The notes under the pieces were generated by a model. The model worked only from the letters and a program-made list of their open reading frames with translations. It did no database searches and had not been told where the DNA came from. From IDS-8 sp040902105 (GTDB taxonomy: Bacteria > Pseudomonadota > Gammaproteobacteria > Steroidobacterales > Woeseiaceae), in the NCBI GenBank assembly GCA_040902105.1, contig JBBDXW010000022.1, positions 1 to 40,465 of the forward strand: a stretch of DNA of 40,465 nucleotides, in the 5' to 3' direction. Both the position numbers and the translations under genes were made by a program. Positions 7,392 to 16,438 of the stretch are shown here, piece after piece; the stretch's first letter is position 1; each line of letters opens with the position of its first letter.

Positions 7392-8342
7392 CTACGCCAT
7401 CGGCAATCCGCCGATGAATTCCACCATGCGCTTTTGCGTCGCCTCGTCCGGCATCCGCCCGATCGCACCGCCGATGTTGTCGAGCATGTGATGCGGTTTG
7501 CTCGTTGCCGGCGTGATTGCGGTAACCGCCGGATGCGCCCCGACGAACTTCAGGAAGAACTGTGCCCAGCTGGTCGCATCGAACTCGACGGCCCAGCCCG
7601 GCAGTGTCTGTCCCGCGGTGCGATCCCACAGCCGGGTACGGCCGAACGGAAGGTAGATGAGGACAGCGATACCGCGCTCGAGAGCAAGCGGCAGGATGAC
7701 CTTCGCCGACTCGAGATTGTCGACCGCGTAATCGACACCGATGAAGTCGAGCGGCTCCTTGCGCATGACTTCGGCAAGGTATTCGTAGCTGTCGGCATTG
7801 GTCGAGGTCGTGCCGATGTAGCGCACCCGCCCCTCTTCCTTCAGTTCTTTCAGGATGCCGAGTTGGGTGGGGATATCGGCGAGGTTGTGCACCTGTACCA
7901 GGTCGATCGCAGGAGTTCCGATCCGTTTGAACGAGGTTTCAATCTGCGCCCGCGCCGCGTCCGCGTCGGCTGAGCCGCCGCCGCGCGGCGCCACGTTGAC
8001 CTTTGTCGCCCAGAAAATCGATTCCTCGACGCCCAGGTCGTTGACCAGTTCACCGGCAACCTCCTCGGAGTCACCGTAACTCGGCGCCGTGTCGAACACG
8101 GTGCCGCCGTGGTCCGTGAGGGTCTTCAATACGTCACGGAGGGCACTGACGTCTTCCCCGCCGGCCATGCCGCTGAAGGTGGCCGAGCTGCCGAGGCCCA
8201 TCAACGGAATCTTTTCGCCGCTCGACGGGATCGGCCGCCGGATCATCTCACCCTGCCCCACCGCCTGTGGTAATGCAGGATCGAGATAGAGAACAGTGCC
8301 AGCAGCGGTCGTGTACTTAAGCCAGTCGCGACGAGTAATCAT
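7392..8342 (-). CDS. Tat-exported aldo/keto reductase
   Basis: 316 residues. The N-terminus MITRRDWLKYTTAAG is a twin-arginine signal, so this NAD(P)H-type (beta/alpha)8 barrel is probably exported. The AKR catalytic tetrad is complete: Asp84 and Tyr89 in FDTAPSYG, Lys114 in WATKV and His152 in VQVHN. Cytosolic relatives reduce aldehydes and ketones. An exported AKR lacks free pyridine nucleotide in the periplasm, so it would need to carry its cofactor or use another chemistry. Several Tat-AKRs are annotated in proteobacteria without known substrates. The gene stands alone between a REP pair and a divergent rhomboid gene. Confidence 0.9.
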   Translation of the reverse strand: MITRRDWLKYTTAAGTVLYLDPALPQAVGQGEMIRRPIPSSGEKIPLMGLGSSATFSGMAGGEDVSALRDVLKTLTDHGGTVFDTAPSYGDSEEVAGELVNDLGVEESIFWATKVNVAPRGGGSADADAARAQIETSFKRIGTPAIDLVQVHNLADIPTQLGILKELKEEGRVRYIGTTSTNADSYEYLAEVMRKEPLDFIGVDYAVDNLESAKVILPLALERGIAVLIYLPFGRTRLWDRTAGQTLPGWAVEFDATSWAQFFLKFVGAHPAVTAITPATSKPHHMLDNIGGAIGRMPDEATQKRMVEFIGGLPMA

Positions 8343-8521
8343 GCATTTCTCCGGAAATCAACAAGGGCGGTGACGACGTGCAAGCCTACCAGAGCTTGGG
8401 ACCGCCGGAAATCTGCTGGCGCGGTCGCTTCCAGGCCCGCATTTTGACAGGGACCAGTGTTCCAGGCGACGCCGCTCCGGTATCGTAAGCGGCTGGACGG
8501 TTTGCCGTTTCCCGGCGATCC

Positions 8522-9139
8522 ATGGAAACCATTATGCTCGATCTGTCCCAGCCCGGCGCCTCGGTCATCTTCGCCGTTACTATCGCAGTCAGCCTGTTGG
8601 GGATGTACCGCGCACCACAGATCGTCGAGCGCTGTCTTTTTCGCCCTTACGCATTCGTTCGCAATAAACAGTATGAAACGATCATTACCAGCGGCTTCGT
8701 GCACGCCGACGTCGGCCACCTTATTTTCAACATGGTCACGTTCTATTTTTTCGCGTTTCCGCTGGAACGTCACATCGGCACTGCTTCGTTTCTCGCGGTT
8801 TATGCCATGGGCCTCCTGCTGAGCCATACCTGCACCTTGTTCAAGCACAAGAACGACGTGCACTATGCATCGCTTGGTGCATCCGGGGCGATTTCGGCCG
8901 TATTGTTTGCCTACATCGTCTATTTCCCGACGACGACGCTGTTCATTTTTCCACTTCCCATACCGATTCCCGCGGCCCTTTTTGCCGTCGGGTATGTAGC
9001 CTATTCCTACTGGGCTTCGCTGCAGCAGCGCGGTCGCATCAACCACGACGCGCACCTGTGCGGCGCATTGAGCGGCTTGCTGTTTGTCGGCCTCACCGAT
9101 CCGCGGGCGTTCGTCTCCCTGGTTGAAATGTTGGGTTGA
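8522..9139 (+). CDS. Rhomboid family intramembrane serine protease
   Basis: 205 residues with about six hydrophobic segments. The rhomboid core is complete: HADVGHLIFN gives His61, His66 and Asn70 around the oxyanion hole, GASG gives the nucleophile Ser121, and NHDAHLCG gives the catalytic His178. It should cleave transmembrane segments of other inner-membrane proteins; no substrate is evident. The start could also be Met5 (8534); neither has a strong ribosome site. The 179 bp upstream of it, shared with the divergent reductase gene, hold no other feature I can support. Confidence 0.93.
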   Translation: METIMLDLSQPGASVIFAVTIAVSLLGMYRAPQIVERCLFRPYAFVRNKQYETIITSGFVHADVGHLIFNMVTFYFFAFPLERHIGTASFLAVYAMGLLLSHTCTLFKHKNDVHYASLGASGAISAVLFAYIVYFPTTTLFIFPLPIPIPAALFAVGYVAYSYWASLQQRGRINHDAHLCGALSGLLFVGLTDPRAFVSLVEMLG

Positions 9140-9177
9140 TACTGTTGTACAGTAGGCGTGACGCCAGGAGCCGCTGC

Positions 9178-9313
9178 AGAAGCTCGGGCGCGGGTTGCTT
9201 TTGACGACGCAGGAGTACCGTCCGGGGGTATTCCAGTCGCTCAAACACCGCTTCGCGAACTCGCTTTGTGGAACACCCCCGGCCGGCACTCCTGCTGGTG
9301 CCAGAGACGAACG
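9178..9313 (+). repeat. Long palindromic element, copy B
   Basis: About 136 nt, same strand and same order as copy A, beginning agaagctcgggcg and ending gtgccagagacgaacg. The inverted arms are conserved (aggagtaccgtccgggggta and the matching cacccccggccggcactcct), while the loop between them differs from A, including a small insertion. It lies between the rhomboid stop and the methyltransferase start. Confidence 0.85.
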
Positions 9314-9375
9314 TATTCGACTTGTGCAGAGGCTGCGCCGGGACTTCGGGAGCAGCATCCAGTCCGGGAGGCTTC

Positions 9376-10128
9376 ATGAGACTCGCCCGCACGATCCAGC
9401 GCAGCAAGTGGGCCGCCGTGGCCGCCCTTCTGCTGGCGGCAGCTACCGCATCGACCGAGCAGGAAGTCGACGAATACGCCGAGGCACGCTCGGCGATGGT
9501 GGCCGAGATCGGCCGCTATGCGCGCTCTGCCGGGGACACCGCGGAGCACGCGTTCGACTCACGCGTCATGCAGGCGCTGGCCGAAGTACCGCGCCACGAA
9601 TTCGTGCCCGACGACCAGAAACGCGTGGCCTACGAAAACAGGCCGTTGCCGATCGGTCATGGCCAGACCATTTCGCAACCGTACATCGTTGCCTTGATGA
9701 CCGACCTCAGCGAAGCGGAACCCGACAGCACAGTTCTGGAGATCGGCACCGGCTCCGGCTATCAGGCGGCGATATTCTCGGCGCTCGTTGAAAACGTCTA
9801 CAGTATCGAGATCGTCGAGCCGCTCGCGAACGACGCGAAAGCCCGCCTCGAACGCCTCGGCTTCGACAACGTCACGACCAGGCTTGGCGACGGATACGAC
9901 GGCTGGGAGGAGCATGCGCCGTTCGACGCCATCGTCGTGACTGCCGCCGCCAGTCACGTGCCGCCGCCGCTGATCGCGCAGCTCAAGCCCGGAGGCCGCA
10001 TGGTTATTCCGGTCGGCGGGCGCTTCCTGACGCAGCAATTGCTCCTGATCGAAAAAACCGCGGACGACGAGATTGTGACGCGGCAGATTGCTGCGGTGCG
10101 TTTTGTGCCGCTTACCGGTGAGCACTGA
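9376..10128 (+). CDS. pcm: Protein-L-isoaspartate O-methyltransferase with signal peptide
   Basis: 250 residues from the ATG at 9376, which has gggagg 4 nt upstream. Family motifs: RHEFVPDD, ENRPLPIGHGQTISQPYIV, the SAM-binding motif I VLEIGTGSGYQAAI, and later LKPGGRMVIPVG. The enzyme transfers a methyl group from SAM to isoaspartyl residues of damaged proteins. The N-terminus (RTIQRSKWAAVAALLLAAATAS) looks like a cleavable export signal, about 40 residues longer than in the cytosolic enzyme. SAM is not known to be available in the periplasm, so the location is a puzzle. The following membrane protein gene starts 24 nt after the stop and is probably co-transcribed. Confidence 0.9.
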   Translation: MRLARTIQRSKWAAVAALLLAAATASTEQEVDEYAEARSAMVAEIGRYARSAGDTAEHAFDSRVMQALAEVPRHEFVPDDQKRVAYENRPLPIGHGQTISQPYIVALMTDLSEAEPDSTVLEIGTGSGYQAAIFSALVENVYSIEIVEPLANDAKARLERLGFDNVTTRLGDGYDGWEEHAPFDAIVVTAAASHVPPPLIAQLKPGGRMVIPVGGRFLTQQLLLIEKTADDEIVTRQIAAVRFVPLTGEH

Positions 10129-10152
10129 CGCACGTCATACTTGAACGTCGTG

Positions 10153-12564
10153 ATGCAGCGCTGGATTTTCCCCGCCGTACTCCTGATCTCCGCGGCCGCG
10201 ATCGGCTACGAGATCCTGCTGATGCGCGTGTTGTCGATCGTGCAGTGGCACCATTTTGCCTACATGATCATCAGCCTCGCGCTGTTGGGATACGGTGCGA
10301 GCGGCACGTTCATTGCGCTTGGCCGAACCGCTCTCGCGAGACACTTCCAGTTCGCCTTCAGCCTGAGTGCGCTGGCATTCGCCGTGACGATGGTCGCCTC
10401 ATTCATCCTGGGGCAGCGGGTGCCGTTCAATGCGCTCGAGATCGTGTGGAATCCGCGGCAGTTCCTGCATCTCGCGACGATCTACCTGGTCTTTTTCGCG
10501 CCGTTCTTTTTTGCGGCAACCTGTATCGGGCTTGCGTTCACTTGCGCCAGATCACTCATTAACCGCATCTATTTTTTTGACCTGTTCGGCGCCGGGCTCG
10601 GCGCGCTTGGCGTTGTCCTCGCGCTGTTCCATTGGTCGACGCAGGACGCGCTCAGGCTGCTCGCCGGACTGGCGATCGTCGCATCGGCACTTCCCGCCGT
10701 GGCGCCTCCGTTGCGCTACCGCCTGTTGCCCTTGCAAGCGCTCTGCCTGGCTTTGCTGCTGCTCGCGCTGCCACAAAGCTGGCTCGAGTTCCGGATGTCC
10801 CCGTACAAAGGTTTGAGCCAGGCACTGGAGGTAGTCGATACCCGCGTGCTCGGTCAATACTCCAGTCCTCTCGGGCTGCTGACGGTGGTCGAGAGCCCGA
10901 CGGTGCCTTTTCGTCACGCGCCGGGACTGAGCCTCAGCACGCGCTTCGAGGCGCCCGAGCAACTGGCGCTCTTCACCGACGGCGACGGCTTGAGCACGCT
11001 GACGCGCTTTGACGGCGATGACGATGCGCTTGGCTACATGGGTGACGTTACGGCAGCATTGCCGTACCGCATGCTCGAGCAGCCGCACGTTCTGGTCCTC
11101 GGCGCCGGCGGCGGCACGGATGTGCTGTTTGCGCTCTATCACGGCGCGCGACGTGTCGATGCTGTCGAGCTCAATCCACAGGCCGTAAAACTCGTCGGCG
11201 ATATCTTCGCGGATTTCACCGGCCACCTGTATGACGACCCGCGAGTCGCCGTGCACGTCGCCGAGGCCCGCGGCTTCGTTGCGCGGAGTGACGACAGGTT
11301 CGATCTGATCCAGGTGTCGCTGCTCGACTCGTTCGCTGCCTCCGGCGCCGGTGTCCAAGCATTGAGCGAAAGCTATCTTTATACCGTCGAAGCGTTGCAG
11401 GAGTATCTGCAGCACCTCACGCCCGGCGGCTATCTCGCGATTACACGCTGGATCAAACTGCCGCCGCGCGACAATCTGAAACTGGTCGCGACGCTACGGG
11501 AAGCATTGGAGCGCATGGGCGTTACCGAGCCGGGGAAACGGCTTGCCATCATCCGCAGCTGGAACACCAGCACCCTGCTGGCAAAAAACGGTGACATTTC
11601 GCCCGCCGAGATCGAAACAATCCGGGACTTCGCCCATTCCCGTTCCTTCGACACCGCGTACTACCCGTCGATGCCGCGCAGTGACGCGAATCGCTTCAAT
11701 ATTCTGCAGGAGACGTATCTGTACGACGGCACGCTACGCTTGCTCGGCGATGATCCCGAGGCGTTTATCGACCGCTACAAGTTTCACATTGCTCCTGCTA
11801 CCGACGACAGGCCCTACTTCTTTCATTTCTTCAAATGGAGTGCGTTTCAGGAAATGCTGGCGTTGCGTACGCAAGGCGGCGCGGGCCTGATCGAATGGGG
11901 TTACCTGATCCTGACCGGGACGCTGGTACAGGCGACGGTCCTTGGCGCCGTACTGATTCTGCTGCCCCTGTCCGTGATTCAGCCGCGCTGGCCGCGCGGT
12001 GCCGGCCGGCGAATGGGAGCTTATTTCTTTCTCCTGGGTCTCGCGTTCCTGTTTGTGGAAATGGCCTTCATCCAGAAATTCATCCTTTTTCTGAGTCATC
12101 CCCTGTACTCGATTGCAGTCGTCTTGAGCGGTTTCCTCGTGTTTGCCGGATTCGGCAGTGCCTGCTCGGCGCGGCTGGTGCGACGCGCCGATGCCTTGAA
12201 GCGTTCGCCGGTCATGCCCGTTGTCATCGGCATTGTGGCGATCGCACTGGTTTACCTGCTATTGCTGCCGTTTCTGTTTGCGCGCTTCGCAGGCCTCGAC
12301 GATCCGGTGAAGATCGGTATGTCGCTGGTGCTCATTGCGCCTTTGGCGTTCTTCATGGGCATGCCCTTTCCGATCGGCCTCGCGCGAGTCGCAAGTGAGG
12401 CGGCCGGCTTCATCCCCTGGGCCTGGGGCATCAACGGCTATGCATCCGTCGTCAGTGCATCGCTTGCGACATTGCTGGCCATTGAAGCCGGCTTCACCGC
12501 GGTGATCGTACTTGCGCTTTTGCTGTACGCTGCTGCGGCGCTGTGTTTCGATCAGCGCGCGTAA
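10153..12564 (+). CDS. Large membrane protein with spermidine-synthase-like methyltransferase-fold domain
   Basis: About 803 residues. An N-terminal block of roughly six hydrophobic segments (to residue 220) is followed by a soluble Rossmann domain of the spermidine synthase superfamily, with the nucleotide-binding motif VLVLGAGGGTDVL and DAVELNPQAVKLV (about residues 312-345) and a YDDPRVAVHVAEARGF stretch. A second membrane block with about six segments ends the protein. Such fused proteins are common in bacteria and usually annotated as spermidine synthases, though aminopropyl transfer is rarely shown. In-frame TTG 10141 and GTG 10150 are alternative starts. Its last 13 bp overlap the end of the convergent AttH gene. 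Confidence 0.85.
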   Translation: MQRWIFPAVLLISAAAIGYEILLMRVLSIVQWHHFAYMIISLALLGYGASGTFIALGRTALARHFQFAFSLSALAFAVTMVASFILGQRVPFNALEIVWNPRQFLHLATIYLVFFAPFFFAATCIGLAFTCARSLINRIYFFDLFGAGLGALGVVLALFHWSTQDALRLLAGLAIVASALPAVAPPLRYRLLPLQALCLALLLLALPQSWLEFRMSPYKGLSQALEVVDTRVLGQYSSPLGLLTVVESPTVPFRHAPGLSLSTRFEAPEQLALFTDGDGLSTLTRFDGDDDALGYMGDVTAALPYRMLEQPHVLVLGAGGGTDVLFALYHGARRVDAVELNPQAVKLVGDIFADFTGHLYDDPRVAVHVAEARGFVARSDDRFDLIQVSLLDSFAASGAGVQALSESYLYTVEALQEYLQHLTPGGYLAITRWIKLPPRDNLKLVATLREALERMGVTEPGKRLAIIRSWNTSTLLAKNGDISPAEIETIRDFAHSRSFDTAYYPSMPRSDANRFNILQETYLYDGTLRLLGDDPEAFIDRYKFHIAPATDDRPYFFHFFKWSAFQEMLALRTQGGAGLIEWGYLILTGTLVQATVLGAVLILLPLSVIQPRWPRGAGRRMGAYFFLLGLAFLFVEMAFIQKFILFLSHPLYSIAVVLSGFLVFAGFGSACSARLVRRADALKRSPVMPVVIGIVAIALVYLLLLPFLFARFAGLDDPVKIGMSLVLIAPLAFFMGMPFPIGLARVASEAAGFIPWAWGINGYASVVSASLATLLAIEAGFTAVIVLALLLYAAAALCFDQRA

Positions 12565-13700
12565 CCGGTGAGTTCCACGTAGCCACGGCCAACGACGGCG
12601 CTGCCCGATCGAACGCCTGCGATGTCGACTGCGCCTTCCCAGTAACGAACGCTGGTGCTCAGCTCCTGCGCCTCAAGTACCGGGTCGACGTGCAATTCGA
12701 GTTGCAAGTGCGGGATTGCGATCGTCCATGCCATTGGGTACCGCCCGCCTTGCGGACTGTCCCAGTAATCCCGCACCTTTATCGTCACATCGTCATGAGA
12801 GAGGTGAACACTCTCCCCATCCGCGGGAATGAAGGTGCCCGCGCTGTGCCGGTCGCGTAGCCCGTCTGTCCTCCTCATTTCATAAAACATCAGCTCGCTG
12901 CCGTCGGACAATTGCAGCGCAAACCAGTCCCAGCCTTCCTGTTCGCCGGACAACGCGCTACTGCCCCATTCCCGATCCATCCATGCGAGCCCTGAAACTT
13001 CGTGGATGTCCCCATCTATCGCCAGCGTGCCGGCGGTTTGCAATCGCGGGATCGAGTAGTAATAACTCGCGTTACCGGGCTCTGCCGACTTCTGTGACAA
13101 GCCGTCGATACCGTTCAATACCGGCGCTTTCAGCGGCATCAACGACAAGGATAATTCGATACCCAGGTCCCTGGCGTGGAGTCGCCACGGACCGTCCGCC
13201 TCGTCTTCGGCCGCTATTCTCAAGTACCAGTCCTCCAGCCAGACGTTCGGGGGCGGCGCTTCCGCGCCGGCGAGGCCAAGTGCGCCTCGCGCATAACGTT
13301 GCGCGACGTGAAACTGCCCGGCTTCGGCATCGGTGATGGCGAAATGGCCGATGTATACCTGGTTGGTAGCCCACTCGGACGCCTGCGTGTCTGCAATCTC
13401 CGGGCTCAATGAAAAGCGAAAAACGGTCAGTTCGAAGCCGAAGCGTTCACCACCGCCGCCATCGAGATTGCCGGTCACGTACCACCATTCATTTCGATAC
13501 GCCGGGTGCTGGCCGTGATCCCGCGGAAAGGAAAACGCGCGCGGTTCGAGCACCAGCGCATAGCCTTCCACGTCGTCGGCGCCGAGCAGTTCCGAGAGAC
13601 GGGACGAGCCGCCCGGTGCGGGAGCGCCGGCCGGCGGCCTCTCACCGTCGCAGCCGCACATAATCATTGAAAGAACAATGCTTAAGAGATTATTCTTCAT
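12552..13700 (-). CDS. AttH/lipocalin-like (carotenoid 1,2-hydratase fold) lipoprotein
   Basis: 382 residues with a short lipoprotein signal (MKNNLLSIVLSMIMCGC). The N-terminal AttH domain carries the diagnostic NEWWYVTGNL, and the second half has LAWMDREWGSS, as in CrtC/AttH proteins built of two lipocalin-like barrels. It should be a periplasmic lipoprotein that binds a hydrophobic ligand. The gene starts 1 nt after the permease stop, and its ribosome site (gaggaa) lies inside the permease's last codons, so the two are translationally coupled. This is the final gene of an ATPase-permease-AttH set related to AttEFGH of Agrobacterium. Confidence 0.88.
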   Translation of the reverse strand: MKNNLLSIVLSMIMCGCDGERPPAGAPAPGGSSRLSELLGADDVEGYALVLEPRAFSFPRDHGQHPAYRNEWWYVTGNLDGGGGERFGFELTVFRFSLSPEIADTQASEWATNQVYIGHFAITDAEAGQFHVAQRYARGALGLAGAEAPPPNVWLEDWYLRIAAEDEADGPWRLHARDLGIELSLSLMPLKAPVLNGIDGLSQKSAEPGNASYYYSIPRLQTAGTLAIDGDIHEVSGLAWMDREWGSSALSGEQEGWDWFALQLSDGSELMFYEMRRTDGLRDRHSAGTFIPADGESVHLSHDDVTIKVRDYWDSPQGGRYPMAWTIAIPHLQLELHVDPVLEAQELSTSVRYWEGAVDIAGVRSGSAVVGRGYVELTGYAR

Positions 13701-13701
13701 C

Positions 13702-16290
13702 TTATTCCTCGCGCATCGCCAGCGCCGGTTTTGCCTGCGCCGCCCGCCATGCGGGGTACAGTCCGGCCGCCAGCGATGCGATGACAGCGAGCGCCACGGC
13801 GGTCAGCAGCACCGCGGGCGAAATTGCGATGTCCATATGCCAGCCGAACGCGCGGCGGTTGATGACGTCGATCAGCACCCAGGCCATCACCAGGCCGAGC
13901 GGAATCGCGGCGATGCCGCTCAGCAAACCGATGAATCCGGTCTGCATGATCACCATGCAACCCAGTTGCCCCGGCGTCATGCCGAGCGCTCTGAATACCG
14001 CCAGCTCCCGCGCGCGCTCGAGCTGCAGTGCCAGCATCGCGCCGAGAATTCCGACCGCTGCCACTCCGACGGCAAGCCAGTAAAGTACGTTCGTGATAAC
14101 GAAGGTCCGGTCGAATATCTGCATGGATCGTTCGCGCAACTCGCGATTCGAACTGATCACAAGCGCCTGCCGTCCGTTGCTCAACTCCCGCATCTGTTGC
14201 ATGACCGCCCGGGCATCCGCATCGTCATGCAGGTAAATCCCAAGCGAGCCGATCGCGGGATCGTCCCAGACCGAGTCGTAGGTCTTGCGGCTCATGAGCA
14301 GCGCATCGAGGTCGGCATCGTAACTCCGGTACGTCCCCGCGATCGGGAACGGACGTTCGCCTGCCGGCGTCGGGAGCGACACCTGGTCGCCCGGTCCGAC
14401 GCCGTGGCGATACGCGTACGAACCGGAAACGAGGACCGCGCCCTGCTGCTCGAATGCCCGCCAGGTCGACTCGGGGTCGCCACCTTCAAGGTCCGCGCCC
14501 GCGTAACTTTCCCGCGCCATATCGATTGCCGTCAGCCGTATTCGCCCGGACTCCGATTCGAGCCAGACACGGCGGCTTGAGCTGTGATCGACGATGCCGG
14601 GCAGGCGCAGCAGATCGTCGACCAGTGCGGCATCGAGCGTGCCGCGCGAGACGCCGACGTAAAGGTCAGAGCGCAGGGTGTTTTCAAGCCAGTCGCCGAC
14701 GGAGCTGCGGAAACTGTCAACCATGATGCTCACACCGATCGTCGCCGACACCGCCACTGCCAGTGCGACGATGGCAACCCCCGTGCGGCTCAGCGATGCA
14801 TCGACGCCCGCGACCGCCAGTCGCGCGCTGGTTCCGCCGAGCCTGGACGCGATCGGGGCGCTCCGCCGCGAGCTGCCGCGAACCGCAATCGGGATGCACA
14901 ACGCCATGCCGAGAATGAGCATGAACACCGCGATCAGGCCTGCGACAAGTCCGTTCCCGGAAACGCGAAGCAGAACGAGAGCAAGTAAAACCACGGCGGC
15001 GCCCGAGATCGCAACCAATGGCGCAAGCTTTCCGCTGCGTCGTTCGAGTGACGAGCGCGCGAGTGCGAGACTCGGCGGGAAAGATGCCGCCTCCCATGCG
15101 GGCACTGCGGCAGCTACAAGTGTCGCGGCGAGTCCTGCCGCGAATCCCCTGAACATCGACAGCGGACTTACAGCGACGTCGGTCACGTTGACGACAAAAT
15201 ACAAGTCGTTGATCGACTGCGATACCAGCACCAGAAGCTTGCCGCCTAGCCAGATACCCAGGCCCAGGCCGAGCGTTGCGCCGGCGATGCCGAGCGTCAG
15301 TGCCTCAAGCACAAGCAGCCGGAACGTCTGTCGTCTGGTCAGACCCAGTGCCCGCAGCACACCGATCAGCGAACGCCTTTGCAGCACGGCGAAGCTGACG
15401 CTGTTGTAAATGAGGAATATGCCGATCAGCATCGCGAGCAGGCTCATCGCCGTGAGATTCGTCATGAACGCGTCGCTCATCTCACCGATCGACCGGGTGC
15501 GCGCCGCTGCAGGCAGGAGCAGAGTTCCCTGTGGCAACGCTGCCTTTATACGCTCGATCCGGGTCCCGGCCAGGTCCCTGCCCGCCTGTTCGGCAATGCG
15601 CACGTCGATGCGCGACAGCCTCCGGGCGTGACCGAGCCACTGCTGCGCCGTCGCAATGTCCGCAATGAGCAGGTCGCCGAGCCCGCGATCGGCGTCAGCG
15701 CCGATCAATGCAGCGACATTCGCTTTGACGACTTTCCCGTCGACCATTACGTCGAAGGTTGCACCAGCGGAAAGCCCCAGCGATGCGGCGGCACCGCTCG
15801 ACATCAGCACGGTACCCCGCTCCGTCAGCAATCGGAGCAGGACATCTCCTCTGGAACCGTTGCGGGTTTCCGTTTGTGCGTCCGGGCCATCGCCACGATC
15901 CTCCACGACCTGCAACTCGTTGAGGTCCTGAAGCGCATAACCGCGAAAATCCCGTTCGGCGAACATATCCACGCCCAGCAGGTGCAGGGTTGTGTCGCCG
16001 ACATCGACATAACCTTCGACGACGGGAGCAATGTTGCGCAAGCCGTGCTGCACCCGCAGCCGAACATACAGCTGTTCATCGACTCCCGCCGGACCCGCGA
16101 CGATCTGATGCGTGGCTTCTCCGTTGACAGTATCCATCGACATGAGAAAAGCGCGCCGCGCGCTTTCATTGGCAAGATCGACGGACACCATGACCGCGAC
16201 GCCAATGCAGATACCGATCAGCGCCATGGCAAGTTGCCACGGATGACGCATGAGGTAGCCGAAGCTGGCGCGATAGAGGACGGGAATCAT
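13702..16290 (-). CDS. FtsX/MacB-type ABC transporter permease (AttF/G-like)
   Basis: 862 residues. Two FtsX domains flank two periplasmic regions: an N-terminal membrane helix (GICIGVAVMVSVDLANES), a first FtsX core near 270-400 (FLIYNSVSFAVLQRRSLIGV then LRALGLTRRQTF), another helix group around 480-520, and a second FtsX core near the C-terminus (AVFRALGMTPGQLG). Such mechanotransmission permeases work with a LolD/MacB-type ATPase to extrude lipids, lipoproteins or peptides, or to drive envelope enzymes. The start at 16290 is preferred over an in-frame ATG at 16314, because the latter lies inside a REP palindrome. No clear ribosome site is visible. Confidence 0.9.
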   Translation of the reverse strand: MIPVLYRASFGYLMRHPWQLAMALIGICIGVAVMVSVDLANESARRAFLMSMDTVNGEATHQIVAGPAGVDEQLYVRLRVQHGLRNIAPVVEGYVDVGDTTLHLLGVDMFAERDFRGYALQDLNELQVVEDRGDGPDAQTETRNGSRGDVLLRLLTERGTVLMSSGAAASLGLSAGATFDVMVDGKVVKANVAALIGADADRGLGDLLIADIATAQQWLGHARRLSRIDVRIAEQAGRDLAGTRIERIKAALPQGTLLLPAAARTRSIGEMSDAFMTNLTAMSLLAMLIGIFLIYNSVSFAVLQRRSLIGVLRALGLTRRQTFRLLVLEALTLGIAGATLGLGLGIWLGGKLLVLVSQSINDLYFVVNVTDVAVSPLSMFRGFAAGLAATLVAAAVPAWEAASFPPSLALARSSLERRSGKLAPLVAISGAAVVLLALVLLRVSGNGLVAGLIAVFMLILGMALCIPIAVRGSSRRSAPIASRLGGTSARLAVAGVDASLSRTGVAIVALAVAVSATIGVSIMVDSFRSSVGDWLENTLRSDLYVGVSRGTLDAALVDDLLRLPGIVDHSSSRRVWLESESGRIRLTAIDMARESYAGADLEGGDPESTWRAFEQQGAVLVSGSYAYRHGVGPGDQVSLPTPAGERPFPIAGTYRSYDADLDALLMSRKTYDSVWDDPAIGSLGIYLHDDADARAVMQQMRELSNGRQALVISSNRELRERSMQIFDRTFVITNVLYWLAVGVAAVGILGAMLALQLERARELAVFRALGMTPGQLGCMVIMQTGFIGLLSGIAAIPLGLVMAWVLIDVINRRAFGWHMDIAISPAVLLTAVALAVIASLAAGLYPAWRAAQAKPALAMREE

Positions 16291-16301
16291 GGGTTTTGCA
16301 A

Positions 16302-16399
16302 GGGTCGCCCGCATGGCGGGCTCCTACAGGAGTCACATCGGCGGAATTTGTAATCGTCATGAATCGCGTCTTGCAGGAGCCCGCCATTGTGGGCGACCC
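16302..16399. repeat. Inverted pair of REP-like palindromes inside the AttH operon
   Basis: Unit 1 (16302-16330, gggtcgcccgcatggcgggc plus tail ctcctacagg) and inverted unit 2 (16372-16399, gcaggagcccgccattgtgg then gcgaccc) fill most of the 148 bp between ATPase and permease genes. Placed between co-directional genes, the pair could form a stable mRNA hairpin that makes the two genes unequal in expression. Confidence 0.75.
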
Positions 16400-16438
16400 G
16401 CCAAAGCGCCAACTCCCGGCAATACGTGTGGCGTGCCA

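Noticed and set aside
16291..16314. Upstream start for the permease
   Set aside because: The ATG at 16314 lies in a REP palindrome and adds residues unlike the family.
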